DNA from: Nonomuraea pusilla
GTDB taxonomy: Bacteria; Actinomycetota; Actinomycetes; Streptosporangiales; Streptosporangiaceae
Direction of reading: 5' to 3'
DNA length: 64,000 nucleotides
Assembly (NCBI RefSeq): GCF_900109355.1
Contig: NZ_FOBF01000001.1
Coordinates: forward strand, 248,001-312,000
In this document: piece after piece, positions 26,650-34,476 of the stretch
Position numbering within the stretch: position 1 is the stretch's first letter
Layout of the letters: each line of letters opens with the position of its first letter
Notes under the pieces: model-generated
Told to the model about the DNA's origin: nothing
Seen by the model: the letters and a program-made list of their open reading frames with translations, nothing else
Database searches by the model: none
Translations under genes and position numbers: made by a program

Positions 26650-27885
26650 ATGGCGTACTGGTGGGTCAATCAAGGTCATTCGTTCCGTCAGGAGCTAGAG
26701 GCTGGGATCCTCTGGGCGCCTACCCGTACCCAGGCCGGTAGACGCCAATCGCACTGGGAAACAATGACGGAGGTGCGTCCAGGCGACACGGTTATCCACT
26801 ATGCCTCCCAAGTGAGAGCGCTTAGTCTGGTAACAACCGCCGCAATTCCTGCGCGACGCCCTCGGGAAATCCCCGGTCTCTGGAGTGGGGACGGCAGACT
26901 TGTGCGGACCGTCTATCGGGAGGCGTTGCAGGTAGTTCGACTATCAAACATTCCCGAAGTCTGGCGCACCGGCCACTCGTCGGATGGACCATTCAAATAC
27001 GACGGCGGTGTGAAGCAAGGGTATTTATTTAGGGTAGACGATGGCTTTTTCAAGCGGTTCATAGAACGTTATGGTGATCTTTTTTCAGACGCGCCTGTCG
27101 TGCTACCCGCTGAGGCGAAAGATGGCGCCGCTGAACTTCTCCGACGGCTACTTGGCCGCGACATTCTAACGGTTCATGGACGGCGTAATCGCATCATTGA
27201 CGTGCAGTCCTTGCATGTCGTCGTGGTAACGGAACGCTCGCCGAACGGGCAACGAGTGCCAATCGCTGAAGTAGAGGCTGCGCTCGTAACTCTCCGTACC
27301 ACAGGTCGTGTGGAGATTCATCCGGCCGAGGTTGGACACCGTAGTTCCTTTATCGGAGCAGTCCTGCTCACTCTCCCAGGAGTTGAGCTGGTAGATGGGA
27401 CGCCGCCAGTCATTGCTGTGCGCTCTCTTACTACCTCTGATGCGCCTGCAGAACGTCAAGAGCCCATCACTTTCGAGGGCGATCTGAGTCGCCCCGTGAC
27501 TGCCGCGCAGCGCCGTGAACAATCCACCTTACGTCAGCTTCTTTTTGGCTCTGCCACTGTTGCAACATGTGCTCTCTGCGGTGATGCCTACCCGGTCCGC
27601 TTTCTAGTCGCCGCACATATCAAGATGCGGAGTCTCTGTACTGACGAAGAACGTCGCGATCTGGTCAATATAGCGATGCCGGCATGTCAGTTCGGTTGTG
27701 ATGCCCTTTATGAAGCGGGCTATATCTCTGTTGGCCCGGATGGCAGGATTGTGTCGTCTGCGATAGAGGAAAATGGGACGCTTGCTGAGCGTCTTGCGGA
27801 CCTCGCGGGGCGCCCGTGTCTTTCGTTCTCAGAGAACAGCCGCCGCTACTTCGAGTGGCATTTTTCCACGCGATTTCGCGGCTGA
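26650..27885 (+). CDS. EVE-like domain plus HNH nuclease, candidate modified-DNA restriction enzyme
   Basis: 411 residues from ATG 26650: MAYWWVNQGHSFRQELEAGI. The first 110 residues have an EVE/YTH-like pattern (WWVNQG, then GDTVIHYASQVRALSLV), a fold that reads modified bases. After a middle region, an HNH-type zinc nuclease core appears at about 307-330: CALCGDAYPVRFLVAAHIK, a later cysteine in MPACQFGCDALYEAG completing it. Such fusions act as type IV, modification-dependent restriction enzymes. It is followed 166 bases later by a phosphorothioate-dependent HNH enzyme. Its GC content is lower than the flanks, in line with horizontal origin. The EVE call is by pattern only. Confidence 0.65.
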   Translation: MAYWWVNQGHSFRQELEAGILWAPTRTQAGRRQSHWETMTEVRPGDTVIHYASQVRALSLVTTAAIPARRPREIPGLWSGDGRLVRTVYREALQVVRLSNIPEVWRTGHSSDGPFKYDGGVKQGYLFRVDDGFFKRFIERYGDLFSDAPVVLPAEAKDGAAELLRRLLGRDILTVHGRRNRIIDVQSLHVVVVTERSPNGQRVPIAEVEAALVTLRTTGRVEIHPAEVGHRSSFIGAVLLTLPGVELVDGTPPVIAVRSLTTSDAPAERQEPITFEGDLSRPVTAAQRREQSTLRQLLFGSATVATCALCGDAYPVRFLVAAHIKMRSLCTDEERRDLVNIAMPACQFGCDALYEAGYISVGPDGRIVSSAIEENGTLAERLADLAGRPCLSFSENSRRYFEWHFSTRFRG

Positions 27886-28051
27886 CCTGAGGGTAGCTTA
27901 AAGCCCTCAAGAGCTCGGGTGGGGTCCGCCTCGGCTCAGCTTGGAGCTTCCGAAAGCCCAGACGCCTGCATCAAGGAGCGCGGGTGTCTGAAAGCCAGCC
28001 GGCGGGATCTCTGCTGACTTGGGCCGCCAGATCGCTCTACACTGGCCGACC

Positions 28052-28942
28052 ATGGTGGACTGGATCGAGCGGGTTGCCGAGATCCGGCGCTGGACCAGAG
28101 GCGGTGAGCGGGCGCCGCACAAACCGCTCCTCCTCCTGTACGCCCTGGGACGCTTCCAGCAGCACGGCAATCGCCCCATCCCGTTCAGCGCCGCCGAGGC
28201 CGAGCTCAGGAAACTGCTCAAGGAATATGGGCCGCCCCGCGATACCAGCCCTGGCTACCCTTTCCACCACCTGACGAACGACGGCCTCTGGCTTGTCGAG
28301 ACCCGCCATGGCACGGGCAGTCCGGGCCCGGAACTGGGCCGCTTGCGTGACAGTCAGGCTACTGGCCGCCTCCACCCCGACCTGGTCCGCGCCCTGTCGG
28401 ACGAGCCTGCCCTGTTGGGGCGGATCGCCCGCTACCTGCTGGACGCCAACTTCGCCCCGTCCCTGCATGCAGACCTGTGCATGCTGGCCGGTCTGGACCT
28501 GGAGGCGCTCGAAACGACTGGAGAAATCAGGAAGCAGTCGGCTGTACGTCGTGACCCTGGCTTCCGTGACCGGGTGCTGATGGCGTACGAGTACTGCTGC
28601 GCATTCTGCTCCTATGACGGCTGGCTGGATGGCGCGGTGGTGGGCCTGGACGCGGCGCACGTGCGCTGGTGGGCCTTCGACGGGCCCGACGACGTGGCGA
28701 ACGGCCTGTGCCTATGCGCAATCCACCACAAACTGTTCGACAAGGGCGTTCTTGGGCTGACCGCGGAGCACACCATTGCCGTCTCGGCCAGATTCGTCGG
28801 CCGCTCGCAGTCTTCCCTCGACATGGTGCTTTCCCTGGCAGGGCAGCCCACCCGAAATCCCCAGCCCGGCATGGACCCTGTCGAAGCGGAACACATCGGC
28901 TGGCACAGCCGCCAGGTCTTCCGCACGCCCGCCCGCGGCTGA
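28052..28942 (+). CDS. Phosphorothioate-dependent restriction endonuclease (SBD-HNH, ScoMcrA-like)
   Basis: 296 residues: MVDWIERVAEIRRWTRGGERAPHKP... The N-terminal sulfur-binding domain has its hallmark blocks PHKPLLLLYALGR and SPGYPFHHLTNDGLW. The C-terminal HNH nuclease has YEYCCAFCSYDG near 179, GLDAAHVRWWAF near 197 and CAIHHKLFDKG near 222, all catalytic and zinc positions present. This family cuts DNA carrying Dnd-type phosphorothioate in its backbone, so the host should lack a dnd cluster. It stands alone downstream of the EVE-HNH gene. I am confident of the family from the motif wording. Confidence 0.9.
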   Translation: MVDWIERVAEIRRWTRGGERAPHKPLLLLYALGRFQQHGNRPIPFSAAEAELRKLLKEYGPPRDTSPGYPFHHLTNDGLWLVETRHGTGSPGPELGRLRDSQATGRLHPDLVRALSDEPALLGRIARYLLDANFAPSLHADLCMLAGLDLEALETTGEIRKQSAVRRDPGFRDRVLMAYEYCCAFCSYDGWLDGAVVGLDAAHVRWWAFDGPDDVANGLCLCAIHHKLFDKGVLGLTAEHTIAVSARFVGRSQSSLDMVLSLAGQPTRNPQPGMDPVEAEHIGWHSRQVFRTPARG

Positions 28943-29227
28943 GGCTCTCGGCTGTTCGGTCCGAAAGCCGCAGTTACGTACGTCGGCGACTCGATGCAGG
29001 GGCACTCGCCTACTCCCAGGACCTACCGGCTGGAACACCAGCACGGCTGACACTGAAATGTCGGAGGGGCGGCCTACCATGACGGCCTGATCAACACCCG
29101 AAGCGCAGCACGCGGCATGAAGCAGGCGCTTCTGTATGTCTGTCCCGGGTGACCAGCACGGTCCACAGTCGCAAGAGTGCAACAGCCGGCATCACCGGTG
29201 GGTGGCTAAAGCTAACCACGGCGCTAC

Positions 29228-29248
29228 TTTTTGTCAGTTTGACAAAAA
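29228..29248. promoter_or_regulatory. Perfect 9-3-9 palindrome, operator of the Nudix-wHTH gene
   Basis: Arms TTTTTGTCA (29228-29236) and TGACAAAAA (29240-29248) flank GTT without a mismatch. The centre lies 25 bases upstream of the ATG of the Nudix-type regulator gene, where autoregulation is expected. NrtR-family proteins bind palindromes of this size. No other gene-free explanation is apparent in 28943-29262. Confidence 0.7.
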
Positions 29249-29262
29249 CATAGAGTCTGGCC

Positions 29263-29997
29263 ATGAGCGACGACCGATGGGAGCCGCCCGCCATATTGCT
29301 CGCCGTTGACCTGGTGATCCTCACCTTGCGTGATTCGCGGCTGCATGTGCTGCTCGTCGAGCGCGGCATCGAGCCGTACAAGGGCGCACACGCGCTACCG
29401 GGCGGCTTTCTGCAGCACTCACAGGAAGGTCTTGTAGCCGCGGCTCATCGGGAGCTGGCGGAGGAGGCCGACCTGGACGTCGAGACCCTTCGGCTGGAGC
29501 AGCTAGGCGTCTACGACGACCCTGACCGTGACCCCCGCGGCCGCGTGGTGAGCGTCGCCTTCCTGGCCATCGCCCCAAGGCTGCCCGAGCCGACCGCTGG
29601 CACGGACGCCGCCGACGCCGGTTGGCATCCCACCGACCGGGTGCTCTCCGGCGATGTGCGGCTCGCCTTCGATCATCGCCGCATCGTCGCAGACGGCATC
29701 GAGCGCGCCCGAGCAAAGCTCGAGCACTCAGCGCTCGCAACGGCCTTCTGCGGGCCGACGTTCACGATCACCGAGCTTCAGGACGTGTACGAGGCGGTGT
29801 GGGGCATGCCGCTCGACCCGCGGAACTTCTACCGCAAGATCAAGAAAACCGATGGGTTCATCCTCCCGGCCGGTTCAGCGCGCAAGGCTGCGACCGGGCG
29901 ACCGGCCCGGCTGTTCAGAGCCGGCCCTCGAGAGGTCCTCTACCCCCCCATGATCCGTCCCGTCGACTCCCCGAACGGAAAGGAGCCGGTGCAGTGA
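29263..29997 (+). CDS. NrtR-type regulator: degenerate Nudix domain plus winged HTH
   Basis: 244 residues. The first 150 form a Nudix fold (ILLAVDLVILTLRDSRLHVLLVERG, ALPGGFL, AAHRELAEEADL). The box is off-consensus: one extra residue separates GF from E55, and the usual EExGU ends EEADL, so catalysis is doubtful, as in NrtR repressors. The C-terminal 80 residues are a wHTH (FTITELQDVYEAVWGMPLDPRNFYRKIKK). NrtR proteins sense ADP-ribose-like metabolites and usually control NAD synthesis. Here the gene overlaps a nucleosidase gene by 3 bases and has a perfect palindrome before it, so it should control the downstream pair. Linking ADP-ribose sensing to defence is inference. Confidence 0.85.
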   Translation: MSDDRWEPPAILLAVDLVILTLRDSRLHVLLVERGIEPYKGAHALPGGFLQHSQEGLVAAAHRELAEEADLDVETLRLEQLGVYDDPDRDPRGRVVSVAFLAIAPRLPEPTAGTDAADAGWHPTDRVLSGDVRLAFDHRRIVADGIERARAKLEHSALATAFCGPTFTITELQDVYEAVWGMPLDPRNFYRKIKKTDGFILPAGSARKAATGRPARLFRAGPREVLYPPMIRPVDSPNGKEPVQ

Positions 29998-31112
29998 GCC
30001 CAGTCGTGATCCTCACAGCCCTAGACGTGGAATACCAGGCGGTCCGCGAGAAACTGGTCGACCTGCGCCCGCACCGGCATCCCCAAGGCACCCGCTTCGA
30101 GGTGGGCCGGCTGGCTGCCGGGCGATGCCAGGTAGTCCTGGCACACGTGGGCAAGGGCAACCTTTCCGCTGCGGTGCTGGCCGAACGCGCCATCGCCGAG
30201 TTCCGACCGGCGGCTCTCCTCTTTGTGGGCGTCGCCGGGGCACTGCAGGCACACATCGCCCTCGGAGATGTCGTGGTGGCCACGCACATCTACGCCTTCC
30301 ATGGCGGCACCGACCAAGACGACGGCAGCAAGAGCCGTCCCCGCGTCTGGGAGACCTCGCACGCCGCCGACCAGATCGCCCGGCACCTGCACCGCACAGG
30401 TTACTGGGCTAGGGATCTCGACCCGCGCCCGAACGTGCACTTCGGGCCAATCGCCGCGGGGGAGGTGGTTCTGAACTCCCGGCGTTCCAGGCATGCCCAC
30501 TGGATCGACGATCACTTCAACGACGCACGAGCGATCGAGATGGAAGGCGCCGGCGTGGCGCAGGCCGGCCACTTGAACAGGGCGCTGCCCGTTGTCGTCA
30601 TCCGGGGAATCAGCGACCGGGCCGACGGCACCAAAGAAGCCACAGACCGCGAACAGTGGCAGCAGCGAGCTGTCGCCAACGCAGCCACCTTTGCCGCGGC
30701 TCTGGCCGAGGAGTTGTCCACCGAAGAATCCACGACAAGGAGCACCACCATGCCCGAGACCACCAGGAACATCGCTACGGGGAACGCCCGCGTGGGAGTG
30801 CAGGCGGGCACCGTGCACGGCGGGGTTTGGATCACCCCTGAGACGTCCCGGCCGACGAACTTGCCCGAGGCGCTGGCCGATTTCCGTACGCGGCTCTCGC
30901 AGGCATGGGCTGATGGACATCTGGACGAGTCGACGTACAAGGCGGCCGAGGCAGAGCTCGTCACGGTCGACCAGGCGCTGGAGACGAAGACGCCGGATCG
31001 CAAGAACACGCTGATGCTGGCACTGAAGAAGCTTCGCGGGCTGGTAGGCGACGTGGCCGCACTGGCGGCGGAGCTTACCGTCATCATCGCCCTAGCCCAA
31101 TCCCTGTCATGA
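29994..31112 (+). CDS. Nucleoside phosphorylase/MTA-SAH nucleosidase-like protein with adaptor tail
   Basis: 372 residues from a GTG overlapping the previous stop. Residues 1-245 are a PNP_UDP_1 nucleosidase domain: VVILTALDVEYQAVREKL, LLFVGVAGAL, GPIAAGEVVL, AIEMEGAGVAQAG and VVIRGISDRAD, all conserved active-site blocks. Then comes a linker and, near 268, VGVQAGTVHGGVWI, followed by a helical tail with a hydrophobic end (ALAAELTVIIALAQSL). The same VGVQAGTVH occurs at residues 17-25 of the next protein. PNP-type domains occur as NTPase-associated effectors in bacterial defence. Here the enzyme may be held by its membrane partner. A simple metabolic enzyme would not need the tail. Confidence 0.8.
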   Translation: MSPVVILTALDVEYQAVREKLVDLRPHRHPQGTRFEVGRLAAGRCQVVLAHVGKGNLSAAVLAERAIAEFRPAALLFVGVAGALQAHIALGDVVVATHIYAFHGGTDQDDGSKSRPRVWETSHAADQIARHLHRTGYWARDLDPRPNVHFGPIAAGEVVLNSRRSRHAHWIDDHFNDARAIEMEGAGVAQAGHLNRALPVVVIRGISDRADGTKEATDREQWQQRAVANAATFAAALAEELSTEESTTRSTTMPETTRNIATGNARVGVQAGTVHGGVWITPETSRPTNLPEALADFRTRLSQAWADGHLDESTYKAAEAELVTVDQALETKTPDRKNTLMLALKKLRGLVGDVAALAAELTVIIALAQSLS

Positions 31113-33073
31113 CAGATCCAGGGCACCGCATCAAGAACGTGGCCACAGACTCCTACGTGGGAGTTCAGGCAGGGACAGTACACGTCGACACCATCTACAT
31201 GACGACACCGCAGGATCCACCCGAGATCAAGTTCCGGGCTGGTGTCTCCTTCCTGAAAGGCCGCATGCCGGGACCTGCCCGGCAACTTATCCGCGAGGCC
31301 ATGGTTGGCTACGCCACCAACGAGGTCTACTTCTTCTGGTTGCTCGCCATGGTGAGCGGCCGGACGCGCCACGAGCTGACCAAAGAGGAGACTGTCCAGC
31401 TACGAGACCGGCACGCCATCATGCGGCTCTCGGGCGAGGATCCTTGGCGGGACGGCGTACGCATCATTGACCGTCTTCTGGAGTCGGCGGGTAAGGCTGA
31501 GGAGGACATCCGCGTCGTCATCAAAGACCTCGACGCGCTCCGCGAACCGCAACGCAGCCTGATCTTGGAGCACTTGGAGCTGTACCTCGACGGCCCAATC
31601 GAAGACCACCTGTGGCGCCGCGCGCTGACGAAGGCGAAGACGGAGCAGATGGCCGGCGAACGAAAGGACCGGATCTGGAAGTTCTTCCATCCGGCGCCGG
31701 CGAAGCCCTTGCCCCGAGCCCCACATCCGCCCGATACCCCTATAAGGACTTGGGCCCAAGCTGTGACGGCGACCGCTGTGCTGATCACGGCGACAGCCCA
31801 CCTCGGCTACCTGATCCTGCAGAGCGGCCGCATTCTCCTCATGCTCGCCTCCGTGCTGAGCATCGCCGGCGGTTACGTCGGCGTACGGAACGCCGTGGAC
31901 TGGCGCTTCCGCGTCGTACGCCGTCGCGCCAAAGACTGGGAGTACCTGGGGCCTAAGACGAAGGCCGAGAGCGGCAGTTTCGCGAAAAGGGCCGAGCACC
32001 GGATCAATTTCTATTTCGCTAAATACCTTCCGCCTGGTGTGGACCGTGACAACTGGCGGGCCGAAACCGCAGGCATCCGCCAGAGCCTGCGTGACGAGAT
32101 CACAGCGGTCTACGGAGGTACATCAGGGGGCGTCGAGAAGATCGCCTGGCTCATTCGGCATCGCGCAAGCGACGCCAGTGCCCGCCGCAAGAAAGGCACG
32201 CTGTGGAGCTATCGCAAGGAACTCGCAACCCCTGGGCGCACGAAGGCTCTGGCAATACTCGGACTCCTAACTCTCGCAAGTGGAGGCGGCTGGGCGATGA
32301 GCGGTGCCGTGCTTGTCGAGCCTCTGCGCGCGATGGGCACGATTCTCCTCCTGCTGATCTCCGGTTGGATCGGCACCCGCGCGTGGGTTCACATCGTTCT
32401 GGAGCGTCGCCGATACGCCGCAGAGGAGGCTGAAAACATCAGGACCTGGCAGACCGACATGCATGCCCATGCCAGGTGGCGGGAGAGGCTGGCGGACAAG
32501 CCGCGGGACGAGGAAATGGCCACCTGGCTGGACTGCGACAGGAAAGTGCTCCTTGAGGAGGCGCTGCGGCATTACAGGCTGACCATGAGTGGTGTCATCG
32601 CCCACGCCTTCATCGAGGCTCCCGCTCGGTCAAGCGAACGTGCACGACTGAGTAAGGGGCCGTGGCGGTATAAGAAGTACCAACTCCTGGTCTTCCTCGT
32701 CACCCAGGAAGGAGTGCGCCAGCTCACCGTCACGCTCGACTTTTTGAAGGGTACGTTCCACGACCGGCAGCGGCTCAACTACCGCTTCGAAGCGGTCGCC
32801 TCCGTACGGGTCAGCCAGGCGGACAACGACGAGCGCACCTTCCAGCTCACCCTCGTCAACGGCGATGAGATCCGCGTCGAGGTGAGTTCAGGGATGGAGG
32901 AGCTACAGCAGGGCGAGAAACCTGGCGAGGTGTCCGAGGTGTCGCTGGACGCCGCAGGCCTTCCCCACACCCTCCACGTTCTGGAAGGAATCGCCGCCGA
33001 GGGAAAGAAATGGGTCGAACAGCAAGAGCTACGCACCGGAAACCTGTCCGCTGCACTGCACGACCCCGAATAG
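31109..33073 (+). CDS. Four-TM membrane protein with N-terminal VGVQAGTVH motif (654 aa)
   Basis: Starts MTDPGHRIKNVATDSYVGVQ; the ATG overlaps the nucleosidase stop by 4 bases. Residues 17-25 repeat the VGVQAGTVH motif of the preceding protein. A helical soluble part (about 40-200) is followed by two TM pairs, near 218/242 and 380/409, each separated by charged soluble parts, and a C-terminal domain (530-654) rich in beta-strand-like sequence (LLVFLVTQEGVRQLTVTLDFL). No catalytic motif is recognised. Coupling and the shared motif suggest it docks the nucleosidase at the membrane as sensor, scaffold or second effector. The family is unknown to me. Confidence 0.7.
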   Translation: MTDPGHRIKNVATDSYVGVQAGTVHVDTIYMTTPQDPPEIKFRAGVSFLKGRMPGPARQLIREAMVGYATNEVYFFWLLAMVSGRTRHELTKEETVQLRDRHAIMRLSGEDPWRDGVRIIDRLLESAGKAEEDIRVVIKDLDALREPQRSLILEHLELYLDGPIEDHLWRRALTKAKTEQMAGERKDRIWKFFHPAPAKPLPRAPHPPDTPIRTWAQAVTATAVLITATAHLGYLILQSGRILLMLASVLSIAGGYVGVRNAVDWRFRVVRRRAKDWEYLGPKTKAESGSFAKRAEHRINFYFAKYLPPGVDRDNWRAETAGIRQSLRDEITAVYGGTSGGVEKIAWLIRHRASDASARRKKGTLWSYRKELATPGRTKALAILGLLTLASGGGWAMSGAVLVEPLRAMGTILLLLISGWIGTRAWVHIVLERRRYAAEEAENIRTWQTDMHAHARWRERLADKPRDEEMATWLDCDRKVLLEEALRHYRLTMSGVIAHAFIEAPARSSERARLSKGPWRYKKYQLLVFLVTQEGVRQLTVTLDFLKGTFHDRQRLNYRFEAVASVRVSQADNDERTFQLTLVNGDEIRVEVSSGMEELQQGEKPGEVSEVSLDAAGLPHTLHVLEGIAAEGKKWVEQQELRTGNLSAALHDPE

Positions 33074-33301
33074 GTGCTCAAGCACGTCGTGTAGATGCGT
33101 CGGGCGTGTGCCCGGCGCGACGAAGCTGGGCCCGTTACTCCTCCGGTATAGAAACCCGGCCCCCCGGCGCCTCGAGGGCTCCGGCGACACTGTCAGCGCC
33201 AACTCGGCGGCGCTGTTCCTGACGGCGGAAGATCGGCAGATAACAGCGCCGGTGAGGTGGGTGCGAAGAACTCGCGCATCCAGTCCCATGCGGCATGCCG
33301 C

Positions 33302-33715
33302 TCACTCGGGGCGAGCCTGGCGGCGTCGCTCCTCAACTGCCGGGCGCCCGAGCAGCTTGTCGATGCTGCGGCGTTCGCGCTTGGTGGGACGACCCGCGCC
33401 ACGAGCACGGACGGCCACCGTCACGGCCTCCTCACGGGGAGGGGGAGGAGGGCTCTTGTCGACGTAGCACTCGGCGGCCGCGGCGGCGCCGACGCGCTTG
33501 GTGATGATTCGGGAGACGACCACGATGCGTTCTCGGCCCTCGTGCCGCAGCCGGACCTCGTCACCGACCCGGAGGACCTGCGCGGGCTTGACCCGCACCC
33601 CGTTGACCCGGACGTGACCGCCCCGGCAGGCATCAGACGCGATCGAGCGAGTCTTGGTCAGCCGCACCGACCAGATCCAGGCATCCACCCGAGCGCTTAG
33701 TTGCTCACCTGCCAC
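33302..33715 (-). CDS. S4-domain RNA-binding protein (Hsp15-like)
   Basis: From a GTG at 33715 the product is 137 residues; GTG 33688 (before MDAWIWSVRL) is also possible. The S4 domain is clear: VDAWIWSVRLTKTRSIASDACRGGHVRVNGVRVKPAQVLRVGDEVRL. The tail has the actinobacterial SPPPPPREE and GRPTKRERR blocks. Hsp15 homologues bind stalled 50S subunits with nascent chain-tRNA. This looks like a chromosomal housekeeping gene rather than cargo, which suggests that the 33-34 kb area is the old chromosome between insertions. Confidence 0.85.
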   Translation of the reverse strand: MAGEQLSARVDAWIWSVRLTKTRSIASDACRGGHVRVNGVRVKPAQVLRVGDEVRLRHEGRERIVVVSRIITKRVGAAAAAECYVDKSPPPPPREEAVTVAVRARGAGRPTKRERRSIDKLLGRPAVEERRRQARPE

Positions 33716-33937
33716 TCCGACACTGTACTGAGACCATCGCGCCGCCATCATCCGCGCCCTCCTGGCCCCAAAGGCAAGCGGCGCCGGCAGCCATAGCGGG
33801 TTGCCGGAGGCCTGATGCCCCCAGAATTAGGGCCTGGTCTGGAGGAAGGCACTCAAGATCGTCCCCCGTCTGTCCCCTGATCATGGTCCTACGGCTGCAC
33901 ATGGGGGCGCTCGGCGACCTATCAAGGTCCAGTAAGC

Positions 33938-33967
33938 AAAAGACCTGCGGCTGAGGAGCCGCAGGTC
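33938..33967 (-). terminator. Intrinsic terminator downstream of the tRNA-like sequence (minus strand)
   Basis: Arms GACCTGCGGCT (33942-33952) and AGCCGCAGGTC (33957-33967) are a perfect 11-bp stem with a 4-base loop. Read on the minus strand it is followed by TTTT (33941-33938), and it begins 28 bases after the 3' end of the tRNA-like sequence. It is a classic factor-independent terminator for that transcript. Confidence 0.75.
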
Positions 33968-33994
33968 AGAGGCCATAATGCTTGATCTGAAGAG

Positions 33995-34056
33995 TGCCCC
34001 CGGCAGGATTCGAACCTGCGGCACCCGCTTTAGGAGTCCGATGAGCGACAGGGGGC
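33995..34056 (-). pseudogene. tRNA-Arg(CCT)-like sequence with shortened D-arm region; candidate att site
   Basis: Read on the minus strand, the 3' part is that of tRNA-Arg(CCU): CTCCTAA anticodon loop, T-arm GCAGGTTCGAATCCTGC, acceptor strand CGGGGGC and discriminator A. The 5' end GCCCCC can still pair with it over 6 bp. Only about 61-62 bases separate the ends, where a tRNA needs about 73. The normal D-arm is replaced by TGTCGCTC, and the anticodon stem no longer pairs well. A terminator follows at the right distance. This is how a tRNA locus looks when an integrating element has displaced its 5' half. A functional mini-tRNA is unlikely. Confidence 0.55.
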
Positions 34057-34476
34057 TATCATGCCATCTACCTGCAGTTTTATGACCGACGTCGTGCTTC
34101 CTGGCTTTCGCTGGGGACGCATTGGGAACGATCACTGTGTCAACGACTGGATTGAGGCGCCCCACCGACAGTAGGCAATGCTTGAGCGCTTCGCCGGCTG
34201 ACAGGCCGCCGCGCCGCCTAACGAGCGCGGGTTCCGGTCCGCTGGAAACGCTACGAGTGTCAGACACGGTCGCTCTCGGTGAAAGTCGTGCGCAGGCGCC
34301 CTCATACTGGGGGCGAGGGCATGGAACGGGTAGGCCCCATGGTCGTGGGAGTGGTCGGCGTTATCGGAGCATTAACCAATACAGGCCCGCCCTACGCTTA
34401 GGCAAGGAGGCTAACCGGTGAATGACTTAGGACAAGCTTGTGGCCGCCCGGCCGGGACCAAAAGTGCAGGTGCTGA
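34057..34476. other. 420-base spacer with one possible 26-aa hydrophobic peptide (34321-34401, +)
   Basis: No standard gene is seen. One short frame, ATG 34321 to TAG 34401, encodes a 26-residue peptide with a hydrophobic core MVVGVVGVIGALTNTG, preceded by GGGGGCGAGGGC. It could be a membrane-active micropeptide or chance. The rest, between the tRNA-like remnant and the coiled-coil gene, should hold the right-hand side of any att junction and a promoter. Confidence 0.3.

Noticed and set aside
33881-34267. Minus-strand open frame of 128 codons
   Set aside because: It reads straight through the tRNA-like sequence and its terminator (VPQVRILPGAL is translated T-arm), so it is not a gene.
34122-34421. 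Plus-strand frame of 99 codons between the tRNA remnant and the coiled-coil gene
   Set aside because: Composition is Arg/Gly/Ser-rich without structure and there is no ribosome site.
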